This document shows positions 27,701 to 34,719 of a stretch of 64,000 nucleotides of DNA, in pieces. Origin of the DNA: Pseudanabaena sp. GTDB lineage: Bacteria > Cyanobacteriota > Cyanobacteriia > Pseudanabaenales > Pseudanabaenaceae. The position numbers and the translations under genes are program-made. The stretch spans positions 124,001 through 188,000 of the forward strand of contig QBLS01000005.1 of assembly GCA_003249015.1 (NCBI GenBank), given 5' to 3'. Below the pieces are notes generated by a model. It saw only the letters and a program-made list of their open reading frames with translations, did not search any database and was not told where the DNA came from. How positions within the stretch are numbered: position 1 is the stretch's first letter; every line of letters begins with the position of its first letter.

Positions 27701-28355
27701 AGTTGATCCTTTACTTCTTATCTTAAACGATCAAAATTCTTGCCTTCATTTTAGTGCTATAGAAGCATTGAGTAAGATTGGGAGTGAGAAAGCCGTTGAC
27801 GCTCTAATTTCTGGACTAAGAAACGAAGAAGCCAGTATTCGTTGGCAATCAGCGAACGCATTGAGTGAGATTGGTAGTGAAAAATCAGTCGATAATCTTA
27901 TTCTAAATCTTAATGATCAAGATAATTTGGTTCGCGATAATTCGATAAAAGCATTAGGTAGTATTGGGAATAAAAAAGCTGTAGATGCTCTCGTTAACTC
28001 TCTAAGCAATTTAGACTCTACAGTTCGGAACAATGCAGCACAGGCATTAGGCAAAATAGCTGAAGCCGATCGCAACTTAGACATCCTCACCAAACAACTC
28101 CCTCATCTCCGCAACCTCATCTCCACAGAATCCAGCCAACAAGCCCTATCAGTCATCACCGCCATCCAAGCCAGATGCAAATACTACGACTACGACATAG
28201 CTCAAACACCCTTCCCCCCCGAAGATAACCCCAACCCCATCACAGGCAACACCTACAACTTCAATGCACCCGTAAGTCAAGTAGTAGAAAATCTAACAGT
28301 TCAACGCGATAATATCGCTACACAAAACAACCCAAAGTTATTACCTGAATCCTAA
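24786..28355 (+). CDS. NLR-like protein: NACHT NTPase with about 19 HEAT repeats
   Basis: About 1189 aa. After a roughly 80-aa N-terminal region comes a NACHT NTPase: Walker A VLLVGRPGSGKSTALARLL near 100, Walker B LLLLVDGVNELPSDRG near 185, sensor IFTTRELSAG near 220. A winged-helix/arm region runs to about 450. Residues about 500-1105 are 19 HEAT repeats of about 31 aa (consensus KAVDALILALNDQDxxVR..AAEALGKIGS). The C-terminus carries NFNAPVSQVVENLTVQRDNI, repeated at the start of the next gene. Bacterial NACHT proteins are antiphage sensors in several studied cases. The start could be ATG 24786 or 24804; TTG 24768 is less likely. No effector domain is recognised. Confidence 0.88.
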   Translation: MGLFYGMGEICFDSYLRTIVNTHQKWEEWYTPTDATGKDSSQVERDRPAFFDFGLMVQTVEPPKAEQEGESEGDREKKKKIERLPVLEGICKYAADHVLLVGRPGSGKSTALARLLLQEAENALSDRNAKIPVLVELRYLPSEANESSVCDRILAFMHKHDPALDIDEAGIKQLLRQGRLLLLVDGVNELPSDRGRVMVNQFRELYQKTCPMIFTTRELSAGGNLGIAKRLEMQSLTEPQMQQFVMAYLPTQGERLLRQLSGRLREFGQTPLLLWMLCSLFQQSEQISPNLGMVFRAFTVGYGDRIKQDVTLSKDSRAWWGRLLQYLAFKMTCGKNLTELQVAISRRDAEQILVEFLRGKVEFADDCAVRWLEDLLKHHLIQISNDRIEFRHQLIQEYYAAEWLLGLLPSLSDARLQQVYINYLKWTESLALMLALVEGEEQAVRVVRLALEVDLRLGARLAGAVKYEFQEKTVGLLIRGIDKREIPKLSVIEILDLTRSDFAINSLIKLVEGDNFLVSRNIAESLGRIVSDKAIDALLLILNNQDTYVYTHEVDVLGKMGNKRLINILINRLHDESLIVRSNAAEVLGRIGSKDNIDIDALLLAFNNQDSLRLARLAWILGEIGSDRAVDFLILVLKDQDSYVRRQAAEALGKIRSNKAVDALIFTLDDQDSYVRRQAAGALGEIACNTAVDKLIMALNDEDKMVRYHVIEALGRIESDKATDALILAINDADPSIRTSVVWALSQHKHISDKEFNTLIYALKDQVSYVCDDVVDALIRIDIHKAINVLTSIINSEAEDMRSDALWALGVIGSDSSIDIFMDALNDTDDKVRSNATWALGNITSKKAVEPLILILNDQDSYFRVRVAWALGNIGCEKAVDSLILALNDKDYDVRWNAAEALGKIGSNKAIEPLILTLNDQDTDVRISAAWALGIIKSDKAIEALIFSLKDEDSDVSSRAVEALGNIGNDTAVDPLLLILNDQNSCLHFSAIEALSKIGSEKAVDALISGLRNEEASIRWQSANALSEIGSEKSVDNLILNLNDQDNLVRDNSIKALGSIGNKKAVDALVNSLSNLDSTVRNNAAQALGKIAEADRNLDILTKQLPHLRNLISTESSQQALSVITAIQARCKYYDYDIAQTPFPPEDNPNPITGNTYNFNAPVSQVVENLTVQRDNIATQNNPKLLPES

Positions 28356-28387
28356 CCAACCACCAAACATTACCCAGTGAGAAAAAT

Positions 28388-28762
28388 ATGACCTTTAACT
28401 TCAACGCCCCCGTAGGACAAGTCATCGCAGGCGATCAAACCGTCACAGGCGACAACATCGGCACACAAAACAACTACTACGGCACAGACGACCCCAACAC
28501 CCAACAACTAGCGATCGAACTCGTTGAAATCCTGCAAGGAATCGTCCCCCAAATCTCCAATCCCACCAGCGAAGCAGGCAAAGAAATTATCACCGCCGCC
28601 GCAATGGAAGAGATAGAAAACAAACCAACTCTTAAAGATCGTCTAGTTGCGGCACTTACAGCAGGTGCATTTGAAGCCATCAAAAAAATTGCCAAAAATG
28701 ACTTTGTTGAAGTGTTCCTTGTCGCCTTCAAAGCAGGACTTGAAGCCAAACCTAAAAAGTAA
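28388..28762 (+). CDS. Small partner protein sharing the NLR C-terminal motif
   Basis: 124 aa. Residues 1-30 (FNFNAPVGQVIAGDQTVTGD and on to NIGTQNNYYG) repeat the motif ending the NACHT-HEAT protein; 15 or more of 26 residues are identical. The rest is predicted helical and uncharged at the end (LKDRLVAALTAGAFEAIKKI). It begins 32 bp after the NLR gene, so the two are likely cotranscribed. A Gly/Asn/Gln/Val-rich motif shared by an NLR and its neighbour recalls the bacterial amyloid signalling motifs that link sensors to effectors. That mechanism is only a hypothesis here. Confidence 0.7.
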   Translation: MTFNFNAPVGQVIAGDQTVTGDNIGTQNNYYGTDDPNTQQLAIELVEILQGIVPQISNPTSEAGKEIITAAAMEEIENKPTLKDRLVAALTAGAFEAIKKIAKNDFVEVFLVAFKAGLEAKPKK

Positions 28763-28790
28763 AATATAGCTATATGCAGGAGTTTAGACA

Positions 28791-29036
28791 ATGACAACTA
28801 CTACACAAACCCTAGATACAGAAATCTTGCAAACCATAGCCCAGATGCCAGAACCACTCAAACGAGAAATTCTGCACTATGCCAAATATCTCATCGATAA
28901 CCACTCCAAAGAAATTACCCAAAATGCACCACCAGCTAGAAAACGTCGCGTCGGAATCTTAAAAGGGACATTTGTTTTACCATTGCCCGATGACTTTGAC
29001 GAGCCACTAGAAGACTTTAAGGAATATATGGAATGA
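28791..29036 (+). CDS. DUF2281 family antitoxin
   Basis: 81 aa. The N-terminal pattern ILQTIAQMPEPLKREILHYAKYLID is the DUF2281 signature, and the tail RRVGILKGTFVLPLPDDFDEPLEDFKEYM is the usual toxin-binding end. AGGAG lies 8 bp before the ATG. It overlaps the VapC gene by 4 nt (ATGA). Confidence 0.9.
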   Translation: MTTTTQTLDTEILQTIAQMPEPLKREILHYAKYLIDNHSKEITQNAPPARKRRVGILKGTFVLPLPDDFDEPLEDFKEYME

Positions 29037-29419
29037 GCCAATATCTGCTAGACACCCATACATTTATTTGGCTATCAGAAAATAGCGATGAGCTACCCAT
29101 CAATCTCAAAGATATCATCGAAGAAGCCGATATCGTGTATCTCAGCATCGTTAGTCTCTGGGAAATTGCCATCAAGTTAAATCTTGGTAAACTGTCACTG
29201 CAACAAGACTATGAAGCTATCGAAACAGAACTTGAAGCTTCAGATATTCTATTGCTTCCCATCACATTTAACGACACAATCCAAATCCGCGATCTTCCCC
29301 TACATCACCGCGATCCATTTGACCGAATGTTGATCGCTCAAGCAATTACCCGATCTCTCTCTGTGATTAGTCGAGATACCGCCTTCGATGCCTATCCCAT
29401 TCAACGGTTATGGGCATAA
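29033..29419 (+). CDS. VapC-type PIN domain toxin
   Basis: 128 aa PIN ribonuclease: LLDTHTFIWL at the start, SLWEIAIKLNLGKL near 45, HHRDPFDRMLIAQA near 95 and the final acidic strand VISRDTAFDAY. All four catalytic acids seem present. With DUF2281 upstream it forms a standard cyanobacterial type II toxin-antitoxin pair. Confidence 0.92.
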   Translation: MSQYLLDTHTFIWLSENSDELPINLKDIIEEADIVYLSIVSLWEIAIKLNLGKLSLQQDYEAIETELEASDILLLPITFNDTIQIRDLPLHHRDPFDRMLIAQAITRSLSVISRDTAFDAYPIQRLWA

Positions 29420-29497
29420 ACAAATTGAGTAAGTTACAAAAAATGTACTCGCTATGAATTGCAAAGACTATACTGTAAAGATAAATCAGGAGGACTG

Positions 29498-29809
29498 ATG
29501 AACTTAACTGAATCAGCAAATACTTCTATGAAAACGTTCTCTCTACAAGTACAAAAAGAAGGACAAATTAACATCCCTCAAGATGTGCTAAACACCCTGC
29601 AAACCCAAGAAGGACAGACCCTCACCCTGCTCCAAATCGGTGAATTTGCCGTAATTGTCCCTAGAATCCCACAAGTCACAACACTGACAGACAACTTTGT
29701 ATCCTTAATGAATTCCAGTAATGTCACAGTCGATGAACTTCTAGAAGGACTACAAGAAGAACGTCAAGCAATTTGGCAAGAGCAACAACAAACCAAAATC
29801 AGTGCGTAG
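29498..29809 (+). CDS. AbrB/SpoVT-type antitoxin
   Basis: 103 aa from ATG 29498, which has a strong AGGAGG. Residues 12-55 form a swapped-hairpin AbrB domain: FSLQVQKEGQINIPQDVLNTL, then GQTLTLLQIGEFAVIVPRI. The C-terminal half (ELLEGLQEERQAIWQEQQQ) would bind the toxin. Its end overlaps the PIN gene by 8 nt. Confidence 0.85.
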   Translation: MNLTESANTSMKTFSLQVQKEGQINIPQDVLNTLQTQEGQTLTLLQIGEFAVIVPRIPQVTTLTDNFVSLMNSSNVTVDELLEGLQEERQAIWQEQQQTKISA

Positions 29810-30242
29810 AATATTTTTAGACTCAAGCGTTATCATTGCTGCTTGCGGTTCGCGTAGTGGCGCTAGTCATGCTGTCATCGTCATGGCAGAAATTGGACTG
29901 TTTAAAGTTCTGATTTCCGAGCAAGTCATCGAAGAATGCGATCGCAACATCACCAAAAAACTATCCAAAGCCTTACCAATCCTCAAACAAATTCTAAGCG
30001 TCATTAATCCTGAAATCTTGCCTAATCCCGCGATCGCAGATGTAGCTAAATGGGAAACGATCATTGAGCCTAAAGACGCACCTATTCTAGCCGCCGCCTT
30101 ATTAGCTCAAAGCGATCGGCTTTTGAGTCTCAATACCAAAGACTTTACCCCAAACGTAGCCAAGCAGAAGAGTGGGTTAAAACTCCAAACACCCAGTGGG
30201 TTTATCCAAGAGATTCGCTCAATTCTTACTCAAGAACTGTAA
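29802..30242 (+). CDS. PIN domain toxin (VapC-like), partner of AbrB antitoxin
   Basis: 146 aa starting at GTG 29802. PIN landmarks: RIFLDSSVIIAACGS at the start, EQVIEECDRNI near 45, EPKDAPILAAALLAQSDRLLSLNTKDF near 90-115. It is more like the PilT/PIN subgroup than the preceding VapC, so the two adjacent pairs are not recent duplicates. Confidence 0.85.
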   Translation: MRRIFLDSSVIIAACGSRSGASHAVIVMAEIGLFKVLISEQVIEECDRNITKKLSKALPILKQILSVINPEILPNPAIADVAKWETIIEPKDAPILAAALLAQSDRLLSLNTKDFTPNVAKQKSGLKLQTPSGFIQEIRSILTQEL

Positions 30243-30365
30243 AGCTACTTTCCAGTGTTCATAGGGATTTAGTTGCCAAATTTACAGGACTAACTCTCAA
30301 ATAAGTCTAAAAACTACAAAAACTTTCCACCAAAGAAACTCAGCCGCCAAAGTCATCAGAAAGGA

Positions 30366-31007
30366 CTACACACCTTGCAAGTAGGAAGTTAGACCAAAAA
30401 TTATAAATAGAACGCCACCAATACCAGTAATAAGACGTTCAGATATGTGCCCTGCGACCAGCTTGCCGCCCACAACAGCGATCGCTGTACAGATACCATG
30501 TCCTACAATTGCTCCTAGAGTGACAAATAGAGGATCTTGGGCAGCGGCTAGGGTAATCGTGCTGATCTGAGTGCGATCGCCCCATTCAGCGAGGAAGGTC
30601 ATCACAAAAGCCTGTATCCAGATTCCCACTTCTGGATAACGATTGGAGATATTGGTAATAAATGGAACTGCTACGGAATGATCCTGCTCTTCTACGGTTT
30701 CTTCTGCTTCCTTAATTACTTCTTCCACAGCGGCAGGAGCCATGCGAATGGCATCAATGATTAACTTCACTCCAAAGATCAAAAACAAGGCGATCGCACC
30801 GTAATGAGTGTAGGTTTTGGGGAGTAGTGAGACTGCTTTTCCTAAAAGAACTGATAATATTGTCATCACTGCCAAGGCGGCGAGGACAGAAGAGAAGACC
30901 GTGCGATGATTATGTTTCATCGACAAAATTACAGCAATAAAGAAGGTCTTATCACCCAGTTCTGAAATAGTAATCAGCAATAAACTTGCCGTAAAAGCTT
31001 GCAGCAA
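30366..31007 (-). CDS. TMEM165/GDT1 family cation transporter
   Basis: A membrane protein of about 213 aa with two copies of the E-x-G-D-(K/R) motif (SELGDKTFF near residue 15 and AEWGDRTQI near 145) and six hydrophobic segments separated by an acidic loop. Family members export Mn or exchange Ca/Mn with protons; in cyanobacteria they sit in the cytoplasmic or thylakoid membrane. The frame is open up to TTG 31097 (243 aa), but the first 30 residues look unrelated to the family. TTG 31007 has GAGGAG 9 nt upstream and gives the usual LLQAFTASLLLI start, so I prefer it. Confidence 0.9.
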   Translation of the reverse strand: MLQAFTASLLLITISELGDKTFFIAVILSMKHNHRTVFSSVLAALAVMTILSVLLGKAVSLLPKTYTHYGAIALFLIFGVKLIIDAIRMAPAAVEEVIKEAEETVEEQDHSVAVPFITNISNRYPEVGIWIQAFVMTFLAEWGDRTQISTITLAAAQDPLFVTLGAIVGHGICTAIAVVGGKLVAGHISERLITGIGGVLFIIFGLTSYLQGV

Positions 31008-31158
31008 TTCTTTTTTCTCCTCAATGTACAACGCTTTGGGCGTTGTCTTATACCAATCCACAAAAATGCAACTACACTTTTGTGGGTTAAAAATCAACCC
31101 CAGTGAGGGTCTTCAAATAAAGAAATCGCTTAGCCATCTCTTTATTTATTATTAAATC

Positions 31159-31189
31159 AATAATGGCAACGCAAAACGCCGCCATTATT
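31159..31189 (-). terminator. Hairpin after hflX
   Basis: AATAATGGC and its complement GCCATTATT separated by 13 nt, 3 bp beyond the hflX stop on the minus strand and followed by an A/T-rich stretch. It is a plausible weak terminator. Confidence 0.5.
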
Positions 31190-31192
31190 TTA

Positions 31193-32785
31193 TTACGAAA
31201 GCCCGATCGCATAATCGATTAACTTAAGCAAAGATTTACTCATTTGCTCAAATCCTTGGCGCTTTAAGGCAGAAATAGCGATCGCTTCGGGATATTTCTC
31301 CAAGATCGTTTGAGGATCTTCCACAGCATCAATTTTATTGAAGACTAATAGAGTCGCGCCAACGGTAATTGGCATATCTTTGAGAATTTTATCGACTGAC
31401 TTTAACTGATCTTCCCAAGCAGAATGGGAAGCATCGACAAGATGGATTAATACATCCGCTTCAGAGACTTCTTCCAAGGTGGCGCGAAAGGCATCAACGA
31501 GGGATTGGGGAAGTTCATGGATAAATCCTACAGTGTCGGTGAGCAGGACTGTATGCATCTGGTCATCTTCGCCCGTCAAAGTGAGGCGGCGCGTGGTGGG
31601 GTCAAGGGTCGCAAATAGCTTGTCGGCAGCGTAGACATCGGCTTTGGTCAGGGCATTGAGCAGTGTGGATTTGCCTGCGTTGGTATAGCCAACGATCGCG
31701 ACTGTGGGAACCTCTTGATCGATGCGCTTTTGACGAACTCGCGATCGCTGAGCTTGCAATTGATTAACCTGTTGTTGCAGAAAGGTAATCCGCTTTTGAA
31801 TGACACGGCGATCAGTTTCTAGTTTAGTTTCCCCAGGACCTCTCGTCCCGATGCCGCCCCCTAGTCGAGACAGTGCCTGTCCATGCCCTGCGAGTCTGGG
31901 CAACCGATATTCTAATTGAGCTAGTTCCACTTGCAACTTCCCTTCGGAGGTCTGAGCGCGTTGGGCAAAAATATCAAGAATTACCTCAGTGCGATCGCTA
32001 ACTCGCAATCCAATCATCCGCTCGATATTGCGTGATTGAGAAGCAGTTAGTTCGCGATCAAATACGACTAAGTTTGCACCTTTAGTTTGCGCCGCGATCG
32101 CTAGTTCCAATACCTTTCCTTCGCCAAGGACAGTCTGCGGATGGGGACGCTCACGCTTTTGCCAGAGTGCGTCTAGCACAATGCCGCCAGCACTTTCGAC
32201 CAAGTGACCTAGCTCGATCATCGCAAAGGGCATGGAGTCCGATTTTTCCTTTTGGTGCATCAATCCCACTAGCACCACGCGATCCCGATTGTCGTCTGTC
32301 GCTCGACCCGCAAAATTACGGCTAAACTCTTCTTCTAGCCCTTCTACTAATTCCAAAAAGTCTTGCTTGGCGATCGCCTCGATCGTCATGGGACTGGATA
32401 CCCGCCATGCATCCTGCTGTTCTGGCAACTCATTGTCCGAGGCAGGCAGTAAATGGGCGAGATATCCCCGTTCCGTATATCCTTTGGCATTGACTGGCAA
32501 AATTATCAGCGCATCAAGGCGCTGCATCAACATCGCCGTAAGGTCAGTCGGATTTGGCGGCAATGCGTCAGGGCTAGCACAAATACAACGAATGCCACTC
32601 AGGCGATCGCTACCATAGCGCGGCAGTTCTAAAGGCGGAATTTTGGTTTGGTTGGGTGTGCCGATCGCCACGCGGATTACCTGTCCGCGCCGATTGATAT
32701 AAATGCAGATGGACTCATCTAGCTCAGCGCTGACTGTGGCGAGGCGTTGGGCTAGCTCTGGCGTAGTTAGGCTATCTTGAGGCAA
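31193..32785 (-). CDS. hflX: GTPase HflX (ribosome-associated)
   Basis: 530 aa from the first conventional start, TTG 32785. It has the HflX N-terminal domain with LGEGKVLELA and LVVFDRELTASQSRNIE, the Gly-rich SRLGGGIGTRGPGETKLETDRR near 310, then the G domain: GYTNAGKSTLLNAL near 365, TLDPTTR, DTVGFIHELP and FNKIDAVED. HflX splits stalled 70S ribosomes. The frame stays open and family-like for 26 codons upstream of 32785, beginning ETIYGKTQGLKAHQLKQLDR at an ATC (32863) where relatives have ATG. No ATG, GTG or TTG lies between the upstream stop and TTG 32785. Confidence 0.95.
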   Translation of the reverse strand: MPQDSLTTPELAQRLATVSAELDESICIYINRRGQVIRVAIGTPNQTKIPPLELPRYGSDRLSGIRCICASPDALPPNPTDLTAMLMQRLDALIILPVNAKGYTERGYLAHLLPASDNELPEQQDAWRVSSPMTIEAIAKQDFLELVEGLEEEFSRNFAGRATDDNRDRVVLVGLMHQKEKSDSMPFAMIELGHLVESAGGIVLDALWQKRERPHPQTVLGEGKVLELAIAAQTKGANLVVFDRELTASQSRNIERMIGLRVSDRTEVILDIFAQRAQTSEGKLQVELAQLEYRLPRLAGHGQALSRLGGGIGTRGPGETKLETDRRVIQKRITFLQQQVNQLQAQRSRVRQKRIDQEVPTVAIVGYTNAGKSTLLNALTKADVYAADKLFATLDPTTRRLTLTGEDDQMHTVLLTDTVGFIHELPQSLVDAFRATLEEVSEADVLIHLVDASHSAWEDQLKSVDKILKDMPITVGATLLVFNKIDAVEDPQTILEKYPEAIAISALKRQGFEQMSKSLLKLIDYAIGLS

Positions 32786-32926
32786 TCGCGATCGATACAG
32801 CCGATCTAGTTGCTTTAACTGGTGCGCCTTTAATCCTTGGGTTTTTCCGTAAATAGTTTCGATATGCGTTACTCGTTATAAATTCAGCTTAACAGGCATT
32901 GTCGGCGCTTTGCACCGACTATGCCT

Positions 32927-33019
32927 ATCACAATTATACTTACAGCACTAGAGATTTTTTGAAGTCACGCCTACGGCGTGACTTCAAAAAATCTCTAGTG
33001 CTGTAAGTATAATTGTGAT
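32927..33019. repeat. Very long perfect hairpin, 45-nt arms, loop TAC
   Basis: Two exact 45-nt arms around TAC, inner stem GAAGTCACGCC/GGCGTGACTTC. It is the longest perfect inverted repeat in the window. A smaller stem precedes it (GTCGG...CCGAC near 32901-32918). It lies upstream of hflX and could extrude as a cruciform. No coding potential. Confidence 0.9.
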
Positions 33020-33052
33020 TGCCTATTCTCAACAAATTCTCTCAGTCTCAAG

Positions 33053-33196
33053 CTAATTTAAGACTTCAATTATAAAGTGCCTATCTTCAACTGTTTCAAA
33101 CTTCAGATTGAAGCCACACGGTAAACCCATTCCCACCGATGGATCGGAATCAGAATATATTTCAAAAATGACTTCCTTGATAAAGTCATCTCCAAC
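33053..33196 (-). pseudogene. 47-codon coding remnant
   Basis: Reads GDDFIKEVIFEIYSDSDPSV and then a protein-like ending ETVEDRHFIIEVLN before TAG. It lacks a start codon and a stop sits three codons upstream. It looks like the C-terminus of a decayed gene of unknown family. Confidence 0.35.
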
Positions 33197-33220
33197 ACAG
33201 CGTTAGGCTTTGACTGGACT

Positions 33221-33571
33221 TTAGGAGAAAGGTATGAAAAGAACTTGACCCTCATATTCTTCAGGTTCACTGCAACAAATAAATAATTCTAAGTCATCAA
33301 TGATCTTACCAATAGCGGCTGTAGCAATCACTTCAACAACTTCAGTCATGGGTAATCCTTGATTAATTCGCTCATATGCATACATCGTAATGGTGGCTAC
33401 ATCATGGGTAAGTAAGATACGCCCCTCATTCGCCGCCCATTCCAAAATAGTTGGATCATCAGTATTCCTCAACCCTACGTCTTGAACACGAATTACATCC
33501 AATGTAGGCAAACGTCTCATTAGACCACGCAGTATAGCCCCGTTAAAATTTTCGTCAGTTAGAAGGCGCAT
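33221..33571 (-). CDS. DUF5615 family PIN-like protein (second copy type)
   Basis: 116 aa. LLTDENFNGAILRGLMRR, IRVQDVGLRNTDDPTILEWAANEGRILLTHD and the following MYAYERINQG carry the acids of the DUF5615 PIN-like fold. It follows the DUF433-type gene almost without a gap. The sequence is far from the 23998-24363 copy, so the two pairs were acquired separately. Confidence 0.85.
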   Translation of the reverse strand: MRLLTDENFNGAILRGLMRRLPTLDVIRVQDVGLRNTDDPTILEWAANEGRILLTHDVATITMYAYERINQGLPMTEVVEVIATAAIGKIIDDLELFICCSEPEEYEGQVLFIPFS

Positions 33572-33572
33572 T

Positions 33573-33926
33573 TTATATCGATTCGTTTTGTGACTGACGA
33601 GTAAGTAAGCGATACCTCAGATTAGCGAGGTCGTGCTTTTGAGTAAGTTGTTGCCTAAGTTTTTGAGCTTGCTGATTGCGTTGCTCCAAATAATTGTCAA
33701 TTTCCTCACGATGGTTTAGATAATAGGCGATCGCACTGTATATGTCTTCTAAACGAAGAACTGAATACTGAATAGTAATTTCTTCAGGAGTGGAGCCATT
33801 GTGATATGAGGCAAGTAGACTATCTAGTGTTACTCGACTTGAGCCAATACGAATACCTCCTGCTTCATCCCAATGAAAAGGAGGTGATATTACTTGAAAC
33901 TTATCTAGAGCGCTCATTAGGGACAT
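33573..33926 (-). CDS. DUF433 family antitoxin-like protein
   Basis: 117 aa from ATG 33926, where AGGTG precedes; the open frame extends to 34025 but without family likeness. The middle part GGIRIGSSRVTLDSLLASYHNGSTPEEI and YSVLRLEDIYSAIAYYL is the DUF433 HTH-like pattern. A charged helical tail (EQRNQQAQKLRQQLTQKHDL) follows. Confidence 0.82.
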   Translation of the reverse strand: MSLMSALDKFQVISPPFHWDEAGGIRIGSSRVTLDSLLASYHNGSTPEEITIQYSVLRLEDIYSAIAYYLNHREEIDNYLEQRNQQAQKLRQQLTQKHDLANLRYRLLTRQSQNESI

Positions 33927-34278
33927 ATCGCACCTGAATTGAACTGTATCAGTACATTGTAGTAGCAAATGAAGAGTGATAATTTTGAACATTAGATAGG
34001 GTGCGCTACATTTGATTAACGCCACCTACAAGATCAGCGATCGCTTAATTATTATTTATCTTTGCGATCGCTGATAACTTCTCGTTACTAATCAACTAAC
34101 AGAGGCATTTTTGCCTGACCAATCTCGGTTGAAATCAGACAACCTCAAAGGACTTTTCGGTTTGGCATAACTGTCTAGTTAAGCCGCCGTCACTAACTTT
34201 GGATGATTGTGATAAGTTTAACTTACAGTCGGGAGCAGTGATATGCTAGCTGTTTTTTTGATATTTACAGTGTAAACC

Positions 34279-34716
34279 TCAGTCTGATATTGCAAGTACA
34301 ATCTTGAGTTTTAGAGATTCACTGAAATTATCTTCATAGATTAATGATTCAATAATAGTTGCTAAGAGTTCCTTGCTAATTTTTCCATCTGCTACCCAAA
34401 CTGCAATATTTTCCATTTCTAAAACAAATTTTTTTACTGCATAATCGTACCCATTCAATTTCAAAAAATAGCTGCCTAATGCAATACTAGAACGCTTATT
34501 GCCATCTGTAAAAGCATGAGATTTATTTATAGAAAATACTAAATGAGTTAATTTATCTTCTATTTTCGGATAATAGTTGTCATTTTGAATATGTTCAAGT
34601 GGACTTTCTAGCAATCCTAGATCGATGATTCCTGCTCGACCACCTGAATTATCGATAATCCAATCATGAACCTCAATTGCATGGGTGATATCAAAGTATA
34701 AAATTATTTCATCCAT
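34279..34716 (-). CDS. Fic/Doc family protein
   Basis: 145 aa with the Fic motif HAFTDGNKRSSIALGSYFLK near 72, which keeps His, Asp, Asn and Arg. Doc-type members phosphorylate EF-Tu and others AMPylate targets. The N-terminus (HAIEVHDWIIDNSGGRAGI) is Doc-like. It follows the RhuM-like gene by 3 bp and is likely its toxin partner. No inhibitory alpha-helix motif is seen in it. Confidence 0.88.
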   Translation of the reverse strand: MDEIILYFDITHAIEVHDWIIDNSGGRAGIIDLGLLESPLEHIQNDNYYPKIEDKLTHLVFSINKSHAFTDGNKRSSIALGSYFLKLNGYDYAVKKFVLEMENIAVWVADGKISKELLATIIESLIYEDNFSESLKLKIVLAISD

Positions 34717-34719
34717 TAC

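Noticed and set aside
26340-28075. Regularly spaced repeats that could suggest a CRISPR array
   Set aside because: The units are about 93 bp, in frame, and encode HEAT repeats; there are no constant repeats with variable spacers of CRISPR type, here or elsewhere in the window.
34164-34188. Sequence GGCATAACTGTCTAGTTAAGC resembling one half of an integron attC site
   Set aside because: A matching L'-R' half at the right distance was not found on either side. With the integrase remnant 1.8 kb away it was tempting, but a covariance-model search would be needed.
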